Shown: positions 1 through 10,717 of the stretch, one piece after another
Numbering within the stretch: the first letter of the stretch is position 1
Layout: every line of letters starts with the position of its first letter
The notes under the pieces: generated by a model
The model's input: only the letters and a program-made list of their open reading frames with translations
Databases searched by the model: none
What the model was told of the DNA's origin: nothing
NCBI GenBank assembly: GCA_958510875.1
Contig: OY294070.1
Span: forward strand, 20,389,631-20,453,630
From: Endomychus coccineus
Taxonomy: Eukaryota > Arthropoda > Insecta > Coleoptera > Endomychidae
Reading direction: 5' to 3'
Length of the DNA stretch: 64,000 bases
Program-made: the position numbers and the translations under genes

Positions 1-37
1 AGTTTATTAATAATTCAACCAGTAGCGTAAGTAAGGG

Positions 38-1106
38 TACGTCATGTTACAACTTTAATGAAACAATTGTTACGCCAGTTTTTTCTTAACTGTTTGTATA
101 TGCAGTATTGATTACCATATAATTTTAAACAAAAAGGGTCCTAGTATTTTTGTCGTACAACTTACCATTTTGAGAAAATGATTAAAAATTGTAGTTGTTA
201 AATGGATATTTGCAACTTATTCCTAAGCGAAAACTGTTAAAATCTGTTGCGAAAGAAACGTCGTAATTCTTTTTTTTTAATGACCGGTTATTTTTACGTC
301 ATGTCTGACATTTTGATAGATTCTTTCGTTTCGTCCTTTCCATTTGTCAAAGTAATATATGCAAGTGTTAAAATGGTAAATTATTCTAATTCCGATATGA
401 CCGATATGCATTTTGTTAATGGTCTGACGGTAATGCTAACCGAGCCAGGCGTATTCTAATCGCGTTGTTTCAGGTAGTCGAAAATTTACAAACGAGTTTA
501 CAAACATCCATCTGCGTCTGTTTCAATCTGACAGTTTTCAACATAAAACTTCCGCGGGAAGACCTCAGACTGTTTGACGACCAGAAGTTGTTGAGGAGAC
601 TGTCCTACACGAGATAGAAGAGAATCCGTAAACTAGTACAAGAAAAATTGGGAGTGCATTAAATATCGGCTACAAAATGGTATCGGAAATTTCAAGAGGT
701 AATTTGTTGTATCCCTACCATCTAATCTAGTAGATTATGGCCACCTAGATCATCTGATCTGAACCGCTTAGACTTTTATTTAAAACTTCAGTTTATATTA
801 CACCATTTCAGATACTAGAAGGAACATACGTAACACACCGGAAATTTATGAAAGAGAAGAACAGAAAAGCCTGCATAGAAGCGGGATGTGGACATTTCGA
901 GCATTTCCTGTAAATAATATGTAGTCTTGTTATAAGTGATTTTAGGTATTAACGCTTAGGAATAAGGTACAGATATCCATTCAGCAACCACAATTTTTAA
1001 TTATTTTCTTCAAAATGCCAGACCTTTTTTATTTAAAATTAAATGGCAATATAATATTAACAGTTAAGGAAAAAACAGTGGCGTAACAATTGTTTCATGA
1101 CGTAGT
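38..1106 (+). mobile_element. Decayed mariner-like element with inverted ends
   Basis: A 19-bp sequence, TGAAACAATTGTTACGCCA at 59-77, is repeated perfectly in inverted orientation at 1079-1097. Outside it, TACGTCATG on the left (38-46) matches the right flank in inverted orientation, with about 14 extra bases between the two parts on the left. The interior holds a broken transposase relic at about 545-900. I read it as a roughly 1-kb internally deleted Tc1/mariner-type copy. Family assignment is inferred from the relic. Confidence 0.6.
545..900 (+). pseudogene. Mariner-like transposase relic (HTH plus DDE fragments)
   Basis: Read across frames, this stretch gives pieces resembling the N-terminal helix-turn-helix of the long-TIR mariner elements elsewhere in the window (RPQTV, then EIEENP, then LLYPYH). 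These are followed directly by a fragment like the third-aspartate region (PRSSDLN, then DFYL). The middle of the catalytic domain is missing and several frameshifts are present. It cannot encode a working protein. It lies between the inverted ends at 59-77 and 1079-1097. Confidence 0.5.
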
Positions 1107-1263
1107 CATATCTAAACCACTGGATGAATTAAAAAATTTACTTGGCAAAAAGTGTGTTTTTATGCCATAATATGTTATCCTGAAATTTAATGTAATATCT
1201 CAAACGGTTTTCGAAATTTTTATTAAAAATCGAAAAAAATAAAAAAACTTCAGCACCTCTATA

Positions 1264-3575
1264 CAGGATGTCCTCGAACTGCGTGGCCAAAATAAAACCG
1301 AAGATTCTTTGATTCGAAAAAAATTTGATGAGCCTTTTTGCTTTTGCCTCAAGTGTCTTGTTTAGCCGGTAGAGGGCTTCAAAGTTACAAAAATAATTTT
1401 GTTTTTTCGGTATAACTTGAGAACGTGATGAAGGACTTTTACAGTATTTGGCAGGTGAGTTACTGTTAATAATAGCCGTTTTTGACAGTGGAGCACAGAG
1501 CCTTAGAGACCATAGAAATGGCTCAAACTTGAGGATGTAATGGGAAGTGTCCAGAACTTTTTTGTGGTCAATGTAATTCACTCTATATTTTTCACGTATA
1601 TAGCTTATTTTGTTTGAAAACTTTTTTTACTCTTAGAAACGGATTAGCTTGCAAAAATTAATTTTTGAGTCTCTGCTATTTTGGCTTACTAATTTTATTT
1701 GATTAAAATACCTTAGTTGCCTTTGCTTTTCTAATGTCATTTTGGCATTTGGAGAATTTATTCTCAAAACTGTCAAGTTTTTACTTTGCTTTCCATAAAA
1801 ATTTTATAAAATTATGGCTCAAAATTTCACTAACACTGAAATGGTTGATATGTTATTGATTTATGAACTTTGTCGTTGCAATGGCCGGAGAAGTGTACAA
1901 GTTCATGGGGAAAGATATCCGCACCGCAGAATTCCAAATCGGCAAACCTTTGCTAATATCGAGAGGCGACTTCGCGAAACTGGCAGTTTTGAAGCAAATC
2001 GCAGAGAAACTGAACGCAGACGGACAAGAAGGACGTTAGAGCTCGAAGAAGAGATACTGGAAGCGGTTGAAACTGAACCTAGGATAAGCACACGACGTTT
2101 GGGACTTCGTATTGGAGCCTCAACATCATTAGTTCATAATGTACTGAAAGAAGAACTGTTGTATCCCTATCATATTAAAACAGTTCAAGACTTATTGCCC
2201 ATGGATCTAGGTCATCGGCTAGATTTCTGTCGGTTTATTGTCGAAAGACAAAACGCAAACCCCAATTTTTGTAGAAGAATTCTGTTCACGGACGAAGCTA
2301 CTTTCACGAGATGTGGTCTTTTTAACCTCCATAATGAACATTTCTATGCTGATGAAAATCCTCATGAAACGGAAGTTACACATTTTCAGAATCAAACTAA
2401 AATCAATGTTTGGGTTGGAATAGTGGATAACTTTATTATTGGTCCTACCGTTATACCCGATCGATTGAACGGGGAGAGCTACTTGAACTTTTTGGAACAA
2501 AGGCTACCTGAACTGTTGAAGACTTGCCCTTACACATTCGTCGTGACCTTTGGTTTATGCATGATGGTGCACCTCCTCAGCTCACATTAGCTGTGAGGCA
2601 ACATTTGAATGCGGAATATCCAGATCTCTGGATAGGTAGAGGACACGATGCACCAGTGAACTGGCCGGCCCGCTCCCCTGATTTGACGCCCTGCGACTTC
2701 TTTCTAGGGGGCGAAAGTTTATGCAGCTCCAGTAAACACACGGGAGAAATTGTTGCAACGAATTAATCATGAAGCGGATTTATTGAAGGATGATCCTGAA
2801 GTACTAGCCAGAGTTCAATTCAATTTCTTGAAACGAATTAATTTGTGTATTCAGGAAAATGGGCAACATTTCGAACAATTGATGCCTTAGCAATTTCCCA
2901 AAAAGTTTTGTTGTTTCTTTTAATTTAGCATTTGTTTTTCCTAAATTATCACATCGTTTCCCCATTTCTATTGTTTTTATTATTCGTGTTTTACCGAGAT
3001 ATTAACCATTTCAGTGTTAGTGAAATTTTGAGCCATAATTTCATTAAATTTGTACGGAAAGCAAAGTAAAAACTGACAGTTTTGAGAATAAATTCTCCAA
3101 ATGCCAAAATGACATTAGAAAAGCAGAGGCAACTAAGGTATTTTGATCAAGTAAAATTAGTAAGCCAAAATTGCAGAGACTCGAAAATTAATTTTTTCAA
3201 GCTGATCCGTTGATTTTATCAAAATTTTCTAAGAGTAAGAAAAGTAAAAATATCGGGTGAATTACATTGACCACAAAAAAGTTCTGGACACTTTTCCCGT
3301 TACATCCTCAAGTTTGAGTCATTTCTATGGTCTCTAAGGCTCTGTGCTCCACTCTCAAAAACGACTATTATTGACAGTAACTCACCTGCCAAATATTGTA
3401 AAAGTCCTCCATCACGTTCTCAAGTTATACCAAAAAAACAAAATTATTTTTGCAATTTTGAAGCCCTCTACCGGCTAAACAAGACACTTAAGGCAAAAGT
3501 AAAAGGCTCATAGAATTTTTTTCGAGTCAAAGAATCTTCGGTTCCATTTTGGCCACGCAGTTCGAGGACATCCTG
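1264..3575 (+). mobile_element. Long-TIR mariner-like transposon, copy A
   Basis: The element starts CAGGATGTCCTCGAACTGCG and ends with the inverted equivalent, flanked on both sides by TA (1262-1263 and 3576-3577), the target duplication of the Tc1/mariner superfamily. The inverted repeats are very long, about 590 bp on the left and 570 bp on the right (about 1264-1853 and 2999-3575). They run past the transposase start codon, so ATGGCTCAAAATTTC occurs near both inner ends. Copies B (12621-14936) and C (23889-25293) belong to the same family. Copy A sits downstream (minus-strand sense) of the last visible exon of the ankyrin gene. Confidence 0.85.
1814..2890 (+). pseudogene. Mariner-like transposase, copy A (frameshifted)
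   Basis: The reading frame opens with MAQNFTNTEMV and covers an HTH DNA-binding region (ERYPHRRIPNRQTF, then RRLRETGSF). A linker containing LLYPYH follows, then the DDE/D catalytic core: first acidic motif LFTDEATF, second WFMHDGAPP, third SPDLTPCDFF. By my count about 43 residues separate the second and third catalytic aspartates, wider than the 34 of classical mariners. Two lesions break the frame. One is a single-base deletion near 2528, where copy C reads GTTGGAAGAC and this copy GTTGAAGAC. The other is an 11-base deletion near 2712, after the FFL motif. The frame ends QLMP and TAG at 2888. Dead as a protein. Confidence 0.8.
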
Positions 3576-3719
3576 TATATCGAAAATCAAGCATTTTGGG
3601 ACATACATTTGACATATGAACTTTTCGACTTAAAATTAAGCCAAGACTGACCCATCAAAATAAGTACATAACATTGCGTAGTACCTACTCTGTATATAAT
3701 TTTAGTGGATCATACATAC

Positions 3720-3927
3720 CATCATAGTTGAATTGATCTATTTCCAAATGGGTGGTTTCCATATTTTTAAGGAACAGATCCAATAAATCTTTCCTATTGT
3801 TTTGAACTGCCAAGTGTAAAACATTGTTACCATCTGGATCCAACAGTGACATATCTGCTTTATAGTTGAGAAGAGTGGTAATTATCATCTGGTTTACATT
3901 ATGCATTACGGCTAATTGTAGGGGGGT
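3720..3927 (-). CDS. Bcl3/IkB-like ankyrin protein, coding exon 3 (gene continues off left edge)
   Basis: The minus-strand exon begins after an acceptor reading ACTATTTCAG and ends before a GTATGT donor. It has 69 full codons plus one base. It encodes two clear ankyrin repeats: one with TPLQLAVMHNVNQ followed by LLNYKADMSLLDPDG, the next with NNVLHLAVQNNRKDLLDLFL. It then opens a third repeat with LEIDQFNYDG. The pattern follows ankyrin repeats 2-4 of Bcl3 (QTPLHLAV, then LDLEARNYDG), which is established family knowledge. Bcl3-type proteins bind NF-kB p50/p52 homodimers in the nucleus. Phase 0 matches the donor of the preceding exon at 10609. Remaining ankyrin exons must lie beyond coordinate 1; copy A of the mariner sits in that next intron. 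Relish or cactus could share this repeat type, but no Rel homology domain is seen upstream. Confidence 0.8.
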
Positions 3928-4179
3928 CTGAAATAGTGCAATTATTTTTATTCCCCGATCAAATGTATGAAATGTTGTTTGTAGATAATGTGAAAATTCA
4001 TTTAATTCATGCATTTATTTTGATTTTCAGTAAGAAATACCACCTCTTAACTCAGAACTTAGTGCCGGAACCTCAAAACACAGAAAATCAGTTCCTTGAA
4101 ATTTTTTAATTCGTGAAATTTGCTTTATATCAAGTAATTTCAGGTGTTTGACCATTCATTTATCACTACTGACATGTTA

Positions 4180-4907
4180 GTCGAGGAAATATAGACAAAA
4201 AATCGCCAAAATCTCGAAAAAAAATTCTAGTCAACGGAATTTAATGAACATCAATCGACGTGGAATTATGTCTAAAAAAAGTCTACTAGTAAGCGTTTGG
4301 GGGTGTGGCTTACTTGCATTGCTGCACTCTAAAATGCATGTAAAAGATGCATTTTCCAAAAGGTATTTTTCCAATTTGTGAAAACGAGAACAATAATCAG
4401 TAAAATCAGCGCAATTTCTCTTCTCGGGGGTTTTTGGGGTCGCTGATGTCCAAAAAATGCTACGGTGCACCTGGTGCGCGTGACATCCGGGTCGCCTATC
4501 TCTTCTTCGAAGATTAATTTTTTAAATTCCCGCGCTAATTTTGGATATGAAAATTATAAAATACGTTGCAGTGTAGTCTCGGTTATTTTTAAAATTAATC
4601 CTCGAAGAAGAGGTAGACGACCCGGGTGTCACGCACACCAGGTGCACCATAGCATCGAATTCGTGTTCAGCAACCCCAAAAACCCCCGAAAAGAGAAATT
4701 GGTTCTAGTTTTCACAAATTGAAAAAATACCTCTTGGAAAACGCATCTTTTACATGCATTTTTGAGTGCAGCAATGCAAGTGAGCCACACCCCCAAACGG
4801 TTACTAGTAGACTTTTTTTAGACATAATTACACGTCGATTGACGCCTCATTCATTAAATTCCGTTGACTAGGATTTTTTTCGAGATTTATTCCTATATTT
4901 CCTCGAC
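4180..4907. mobile_element. 728-bp foldback element with GTCGAGGAAAT ends
   Basis: The ends are GTCGAGGAAATATAG and its inverse, flanked by TA on both sides (4178-4179 and 4908-4909). Most of the element folds on itself: arms of roughly 330 bp match in inverted orientation, with sparse mismatches. TA duplication suggests mobilisation by a Tc1/mariner-type transposase. The inner part carries a GTGTTCAGCAACCCCAAAA module that recurs near 27.4, 27.5 and 62.2 kb. No coding capacity. It lies in the intron between the first two ankyrin-bearing exons (10609-10717 and 3720-3927). Confidence 0.8.
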
Positions 4908-5870
4908 TATGTCCCTATTTCACGCCACGAACCAATCCAACACCTCCACGCACAGTTTGACATTACAACTCAGCCGACTGAGATGGTCTTCGCATGTTTT
5001 TCCTCCCAGTTTCCTTGGAGAAGCGTGTTGTTTTGGATCTGATGACCCGACGCAATGTGCCACAGAGATCTCGAATATTATCGGGCTACGAACGGAAACT
5101 TACATACCCCATACCAACAAATCACCGTCATCTGGTGAACGATGGTTCAATAAAATCTGTTCAAGGCCGTCGCTTCATAACAGCATACCATCGTTGGCGC
5201 GGTAACCCATGTCTGGAGACCAGAAAAGAATATGTTGAAGCCAGAAATATCTGCAATGAAACAATAAACGCTTCGAAATAGGCATGTAATGCCAAAATAA
5301 GATCAAAGCTTATCGAATATTCGAATGGCTCCTGTTCGTTTTCGACTTGCCGAAGCTAAAGCAATTGGTAGAAATTTCACTTCCAGTTCACTCCCTCCCC
5401 TAACCAAATATGATGGTACACCACAAGAGAAAAACCAACCTTTTTGTTGAAAAGTATGCAGCAAATTCCATATTGAATATAGAAGCGGAATACCCTACTA
5501 ATATTTCTGCCATCGATAGTCATATACTTGAAATTGTCTTTTGTCAGCGCAAAATTAGACGCATTCTGCTTAATCCAAAAAGGCTATTGGGTCAGGTCTC
5601 AAGGACTGTGCGCCTAAATTAACACCAGTTTTCTGCAGGTTGTTTACCCTTTCATACAAACTTTGTGTTTCCTTCCAGCTGTTAGACAGCTATAACAACC
5701 CAACCAATTCCTTAAAAAAGGATGCTTGATTGATGATATCACTACAATTCATCTCTCTAGAAAATCGTGGGCGATCTTTCCCTTTTCTATAGATATTTCC
5801 ATGGCGGTGTTCATCAGAAATGTCGTCTGTTATTCCACCACGAGAGATTCCAGGTATGCGGGCTAGACGA
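4908..5870 (+). pseudogene. Non-LTR retrotransposon ORF2 fragment (endonuclease-RT linker)
   Basis: Two overlapping frames read as one decayed protein. The first part holds TQCATEISNIIGLRTETYIP, followed after a frame change near 5160 by YHRWRGNPCLETRKEYVEAR. At 5410 KTNLFVEKYAANSILN continues the same region, and VFCQRKIRRILLNPKR is the lead-in to the reverse-transcriptase fingers. This is the linker between endonuclease and RT typical of Jockey-like non-LTR elements (family by resemblance only). Several frameshifts and deletions are present. The RT fragment at 34030-34357 could be the next part of a similar element. Confidence 0.55.
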
Positions 5871-5997
5871 GCTCAAGCTAGTCTCCCCTTCATTGTCAAA
5901 CTTCCGATTATTAGCCTAGTGAGGCCTTTTCTTACGTCTATAACCTCCAAATCTTCAATAAAAATTCGAATGCCTATCTCCATCCTCTCTCTTTTTC

Positions 5998-6056
5998 TCC
6001 TCCCTCCTCTCTCTCTATCTCTCTCTCTCTCTCACACACACACACAAGCACACACG
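5998..6056. repeat. CT/CA microsatellite
   Basis: A run of CT dinucleotides passes directly into CA dinucleotides. The TCTC-rich block begins near 5985. Confidence 0.85.
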
Positions 6057-6079
6057 ATGTTTTTCGAACATTATATTTT

Positions 6080-6110
6080 CCTCTCGTGTACTCAAAGTAT
6101 AGAAAAAAAT
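6080..6110 (+). repeat. Conserved retroelement-like 3' end motif
   Basis: The sequence around CTCGTGTACTCAAAGTAT followed by an A-rich run recurs at 12018-12039 (inverted), 35273-35300 and, partly, 44356-44380. It looks like the 3' terminus and tail of a short retroelement; the element body is not recognised. Confidence 0.4.
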
Positions 6111-8462
6111 TTATTGATTTGACTGAAAATCTGATCTATTGCATACGGTATCTTGTGTCGTCTCCAACAATGTCAATTCATAGACGTTTTCGTTGGGTTC
6201 TCCATATTGCATTTTTTCCACAGTGTTGTAATAATCCGACGGATTATTGCTTTTTGGGAGCCTTTAAATAATTTGATTTAATTCAAATTGAAAGTTTTAT
6301 AAATTATTGTATCTTGAACACGATATACCAGACAGACCTAGCGACGGTAATCTGAACCCTCTTTCCTGTATCATTGACTCCTCGGCCAGCCACGATCCAT
6401 GCTTAGCAAACGTAGCAAAGTACGAGGTCAAGGGTACTTGTTTTTCCCTGAGTCAGGAGAAGTTTACGTGGGGTTGAGATGAGCCGTCATTTACGATTAT
6501 TTCGCCTAGCTAGATTCCTATTGGCTGTGTTTATAACTTATGGGTGGACCCTGCTCCCGGTATTCTAAGTTAAACATATTTTCTAAGCTTTGCGCGTGGG
6601 GTGGTGGACGATTTCATAAAAACTAATTACTTTGAGAAAAACGGGGAGTTCTTCACCATCTACTCGAGAGTTCTTCGCCACCTACTTGATCGGTAAGTCC
6701 AGCTAGCTTTATGTCCACAGGGATACTCCATTGTTGCATTAAGTCAAGTTATGTGTCAATCAAATCAATTAATATAATGTTTGTCAAGATTTATACTAAT
6801 TATGTTCAAGAAATTTATAGAGATTAAATTAATTTATCAAATTGTGTTCGATGCAACAAAGGTTATGCATCCCTAGGGCTGAAGCAGCGCTGGGCTTGTG
6901 CGTGTCTTCCGCGTCTCGCGTAAAGTGTTTGTTCCCTTATTTAGAATCATTTTGTGACAATTCCATAAAATACATAATTTAATCCGACGTAGAAATCGAT
7001 TGTTTAAATTCTTTGTGCCTTATTACTACAAGGGGTTCGAGAGGGAATTGTAATATTAGATCAACAGGGTAAGTGTATTTTGATTGCCAAAGAACGACTG
7101 TTATATTGACTTCAACCTCTGAATCGACGATATAATATAATGTGGTTATTTAACCTTCAGATCATGCTCCGCCCGCCAATGTTTATTTTGTTAATATATG
7201 TTTTTTTTAGTCATCCAGGCTAGTTTGAGTGTTTAATCGTAATTCCGCTTATCGGATATTGCTTAGGGGACATGATAGAGTATCAGGGGGTTGGGCTTAC
7301 CCCATGTTACCAGAAAGAGAGGAATCCTTCTCAAATTCTAAGTATTATCTATCAATCATCGGCGTGATCGAGCGCGAAATCGATCACTGTTCCGTTGGTA
7401 ATTAGCTTTCACTGATTCCAACTCTCTTAAGAGAACCGGAGCAGGAATCCGCTCGCTGGTGAAAGGGGTAGAACTAGCGACATTGATAACAGTTTCCCAG
7501 GTTTCCACTTAGGGGGGGGGGGGGGAACCTGAATTAGACGTTTTTAAATCTATGTTATCATTCCCATAACCAAATTTTGGATTAATCTTATAATACTTTG
7601 TTGTAATGTATCAAATTTTGTTATATTTTATTCAATATATATTTACCAACTAATTTGATTAACGAGTTTAACTGGTAATTCCTAATCACCTCTCAGCGAA
7701 TACGACCTTCAGAATTTACGCTTGAATAGATATAAAGATATAATTGTAAGTAATAGTACGAGGCGGTCCCTTGGAGGGGATCAAGGCATCGTAGTCAAAA
7801 ACAGCTTCTAGGTGGGCTGAAATATACACCTAGTGGTGGCAGCTTTAAGGAACCTCAAGGGTACACGGATCAACGAAGATCTTTGATACCCGAGCAGGTT
7901 CCAACAAACAAACAAATCTAAATTCATATAACAGGTCGATGAGGTATTAACGCTACCTGAAATAATACCCAGCCGACTGTTACAAGTACAAGTGTTACAA
8001 GCAGTGAGATAGGATTTCAAACCTATTCACTTAACTAGAAATATTAAATCTGAAGTTCAGATTTATAAAATACAACGCTCGGCTCACCGTTACAGTGTCT
8101 CAAAGTCGTTACTTTTCTAATTTATAATAATGTTACATTCCTTCATTTGTTTAATACAAAATCCAATATCGTTCCTTTCATGTAAAATATATTAAATAAC
8201 TGAACACAAAATGGGAAAATAGTGAAAAATTGAAGATGGAGTTGCATGATAAAACTCTGCGTACAAAACATTGTCTATAGTGAACAACAAACAGATGAAG
8301 ACGAATCGCATAACTGCATTTCTAAAACAGCAAAGTTTAATAACACGAGAAGATGGAATGCCACATCTGCTAGTATATTTCGTCTGGCACTTGCAACTTG
8401 TTAATATGCTTCCAACGACCAACTCCCACTTTACATAATAAAATTATGCGTAAATAGTACAT
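6111..8462. other. Intron sequence with no recognised gene
   Basis: No exon, RNA gene or complete element is recognisable on either strand. A homopolymer of 14 G lies at 7512-7525. A moderately GC-rich stretch at 6340-7500 may be old LTR-element sequence, but I found no diagnostic primer-binding site or protein motif. Confidence 0.4.
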
Positions 8463-8583
8463 TGTGTATCTAGTAGTAAAAGCAATACATTCCCGGACGA
8501 CGATGTAAATTGTTGGCCTAGCAGTTTAGCCGAGGCCAACAAGCCTTGAAGTCTGGGAATGTGCTTTTACTACGAGGTACACA
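8463..8583. mobile_element. Short foldback MITE of about 120 bp
   Basis: The outer parts pair imperfectly: TAGTAGTAAAAGCA with ATTCCC on the left, and GGGAATGTGCTTTTACTAC on the right. An internal hairpin has TTGTTGGCC and GGCCAACAA arms around a 15-base loop. The whole unit is a single hairpin-like palindrome without coding capacity. Confidence 0.6.
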
Positions 8584-9359
8584 TACTATATTTTCTGAAA
8601 TCGCAATCAACATTATCATAAATTAAAAGGAATTTTCATAAATGCATAACAATTTTTGATTACCATCTTATTGCCTATGAAATCGTTTCCTTGACAATCA
8701 CTGTTTGTTTATTGTTGTGACAAAAGTCAGAGATTCACTACCTATTTCGGTTTAATACCTACTTATCGCAAAAAAAATTAAAAATATAGAAAACGAAAAG
8801 TGATAGTTTGTTTTCGAAATTTTGCTATACAACCAGTTTATAGATGTAAGAACAAGCTAAAACGCCGTTTAGGCAACAACTTTGGTAAAGTTTCCGATTT
8901 CGACAAATCCGGGATTTACAAAATGAATTGGGAGTCGTTTGTAACGAAGTGCTCTCGTTACTTATAATTTAATGTACTCTTCTGGTGAGAAAGAAATAAC
9001 ACCGCCGAGGCTGAGATTCTAACGCATCAAAGTTTTGTACATCCTATGTAGAAAAAGTTGAAGTTCATAGGAGATAAGGAAGTTCTTATTCAAATCACCA
9101 CTGACTGCAAGAATCTCAGGCCACCTCTGACGTTTTATTTCTTTTGGCACAAAACCAGTATAAAAGGAGAACGGATTTCACACGAAAGGGATTGAAGAAT
9201 CAGTCGTCCGACCGCTCAGCCGCTACGATTCCGATATATTATCACCGACCGTTCAAATTATTTCAACTCTGTTAATTTCCGAGAATTTATTTTTATTTTT
9301 CATTATAAACTTTGACCAAGTCCGAAGGTAAATATTCTACAACTAACTCCAGTTTCAAC

Positions 9360-9620
9360 TGACTGCCAAAAACCGAATAATTTACTATTTGTGTTGAGGA
9401 AAAGACCTGACATCCCTACGACTAATACAAATCCCGAAAACCGAATAATTTATTATTTGTGTTGGGGAAAAACAGACCGTTTGCCCACATGATCTCATTT
9501 ACCAAAAACCAGATAATTTATCATTTGTGTTGAGGAAAAAGATCTGATATCTCTACGTCTAACTACAAATCCCGAAAACAGAATAATTTATTATTTGTGT
9601 TGAGGAAAAAAGACCCGATC
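9360..9620 (+). repeat. 68-bp tandem repeat, about four units
   Basis: Units centred on GAATAATTTATTATTTGTGT start near 9373, 9441, 9510 and 9579. Each is followed by TTGAGGAAAAA-type sequence and a variable segment containing CTACG or a related sequence. Copies differ at several positions, so the array is old. Confidence 0.75.
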
Positions 9621-9854
9621 CGTAAAGAACTCGAATATTATCAGCAACCTCGTAAATTACCACGATTGCAAATCAACCTACCACCTGTGTCGACAGCGCG
9701 ACAGATACTAAAGAACTATCAAATAATTTCGGCTGGTTTCTTATTGCGGGTCAACGTTCCAAACGTACACTACTTGGCGTCTCCGTTTTTTTCCCTCGAA
9801 GATCATCTGGTCGAAGTAAACAACGGTATCACGCGAATAGAAATTCTGATTTGA
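9597..9854 (+). other. Small open reading frame without ATG
   Basis: A stretch of 85 codons opens inside the last 68-bp repeat and ends TGA at 9852. It has no in-frame methionine at all, so it is not a conventional gene. It could be an exon, a remnant or chance. The sequence (for example PVSTARQILKNYQ) matches no family I recognise. Confidence 0.2.
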
Positions 9855-10148
9855 ATTAGATTCTAGAACTTCCGATTGTTTAAATTGTTACAAACGAGCC
9901 CGACTAGGTCAAACCCTGGACTTTATTATCTAAGGTGATTTTATAAAATTGTTGTTCATTTAAAAAGACTAGGTGTAAATATTTATTTGCTTTTGTACAT
10001 ATATTTTCTACAATCAATCATTTCATTTAATAAACTGTATTTATAAACATATGTGTTTTACTGGTGAGGAATCAATGAATTCATATCTGTTAGATTTCAT
10101 TCTACTTTTCCGTGTAACACGAAAACTTATCTTTTCCCGAGAAAGGCG

Positions 10149-10352
10149 GATACACGTTATAAGGAACATTTTGCCCATATAAAGAAAAATAATGTTGAAA
10201 AATCAGCGGCAGCCGAACATATTTTGAATACAGGTCACATCACTTTTTTAAAACACAGTACAGACAAATATCTAGGTAATTTTCAATGGATGGAAATGTA
10301 TAAACGTTATTATCCCCAAATAGTATTTAAACAGACACATTTTGATTTATAA
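10149..10352 (+). pseudogene. Penelope-like element GIY-YIG endonuclease tail
   Basis: The frame reads DTRYKEHFAHIKKNN, then AEHILNTGHI, and ends THFDL with TAA at 10350. RYKEHF and EHILNTGH are the C-terminal helical part of the GIY-YIG endonuclease of Penelope-like retroelements. They match RYKEHFRSF and NHILETGHSF in the copies at 37.6-38.7 kb. The catalytic GIY and YIG strands and the whole RT are missing, so this is a 5'-truncated copy. A hammerhead ribozyme follows directly at 10358. Confidence 0.7.
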
Positions 10353-10357
10353 TTTAG

Positions 10358-10402
10358 TTTATTCTGATGATGGCTACTTGGTAGCCGAAAGGTCCTCAGT
10401 AC
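10358..10402 (+). ncRNA. Hammerhead ribozyme at PLE 3' end
   Basis: Core CTGATGA at 10364-10370 and GAAA at 10387-10390 flank a perfect stem II (GGCTAC with GTAGCC, loop TTG). After GAAA comes a minimal stem III (A15.1-U16.1 and one G-C pair, three-base loop), with cleavage predicted after CTC at 10397. Stem I has about four pairs including one wobble. Short-stem-III hammerheads are known from Penelope-like elements. The position directly after the GIY-YIG stop supports the call. Confidence 0.75.
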
Positions 10403-10608
10403 TTTAATAGTATTTTTGGTGGATAAGGGTGATTATTTCTTATCAATGAAATTTAAAGTCATACTACATATTAATAAATCAAAATTTCATTGGCAATATG
10501 TTGATTAGTGAGAAAATTCATTCAACAAATATTGTAATATAAAGAAACGCTCGTACTTTCTCAATCTACAGTCTAACAACAATAACATATAATAAAGTAT
10601 CAACTTAC

Positions 10609-10717
10609 ATAATGGTTACTGTTGAATAAATTCACGCCACAGCCTCTTGCAGTTAAAACTACACATTGTCGTTTTACCAAATGAAGATCGCCTTGCAACA
10701 CTCCTTTATGGATAGGC
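10609..10717 (-). CDS. Bcl3/IkB-like ankyrin protein, coding exon 2
   Basis: The minus-strand exon lies between an acceptor TTAATTACAG and a GTAAGTTG donor. Its first base completes the codon split by the preceding exon (CT plus G, leucine). Then 36 codons follow: PIHKGVLQGDLHLVKRQCVV, next LTARGCGVNLFNSNHY, ending in phase 0. This aligns with the first ankyrin repeat of Bcl3-type proteins (TPLHIAVVQGNLPAV in Bcl3), with TPLH replaced by a degenerate start. It joins in frame to TPLQLAV at 3927. Without the phase agreement this small exon would be easy to miss. Confidence 0.8.

Larger units (their letters stand above)
9159..10040 (+). mobile_element. Possible solo LTR or short transcription unit
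   Basis: A TATAAAAGG box at 9159-9167 is followed by an initiator-like TCAGTC at 9200. An AATAAA signal sits at 10029-10034 with a GT-rich stretch after it. Between them are tandem repeats (9360-9620) and a small open frame (9597-9854). Promoter, R-like region and polyadenylation signal within less than 1 kb fit an LTR. I could not define terminal TG/CA or target duplications, so this is tentative. The TATA-to-initiator spacing (about 42 bases) is longer than usual. Confidence 0.3.

Noticed and set aside
247..459. 70-codon open frame near the left edge.
   Set aside because: Lies in a decayed mariner-like element, has no motif and no ATG start.
1138..1581. 147-codon minus-strand frame.
   Set aside because: It is the translation of a mariner inverted repeat arm; the same frame recurs at 23748-24176 for the same reason.
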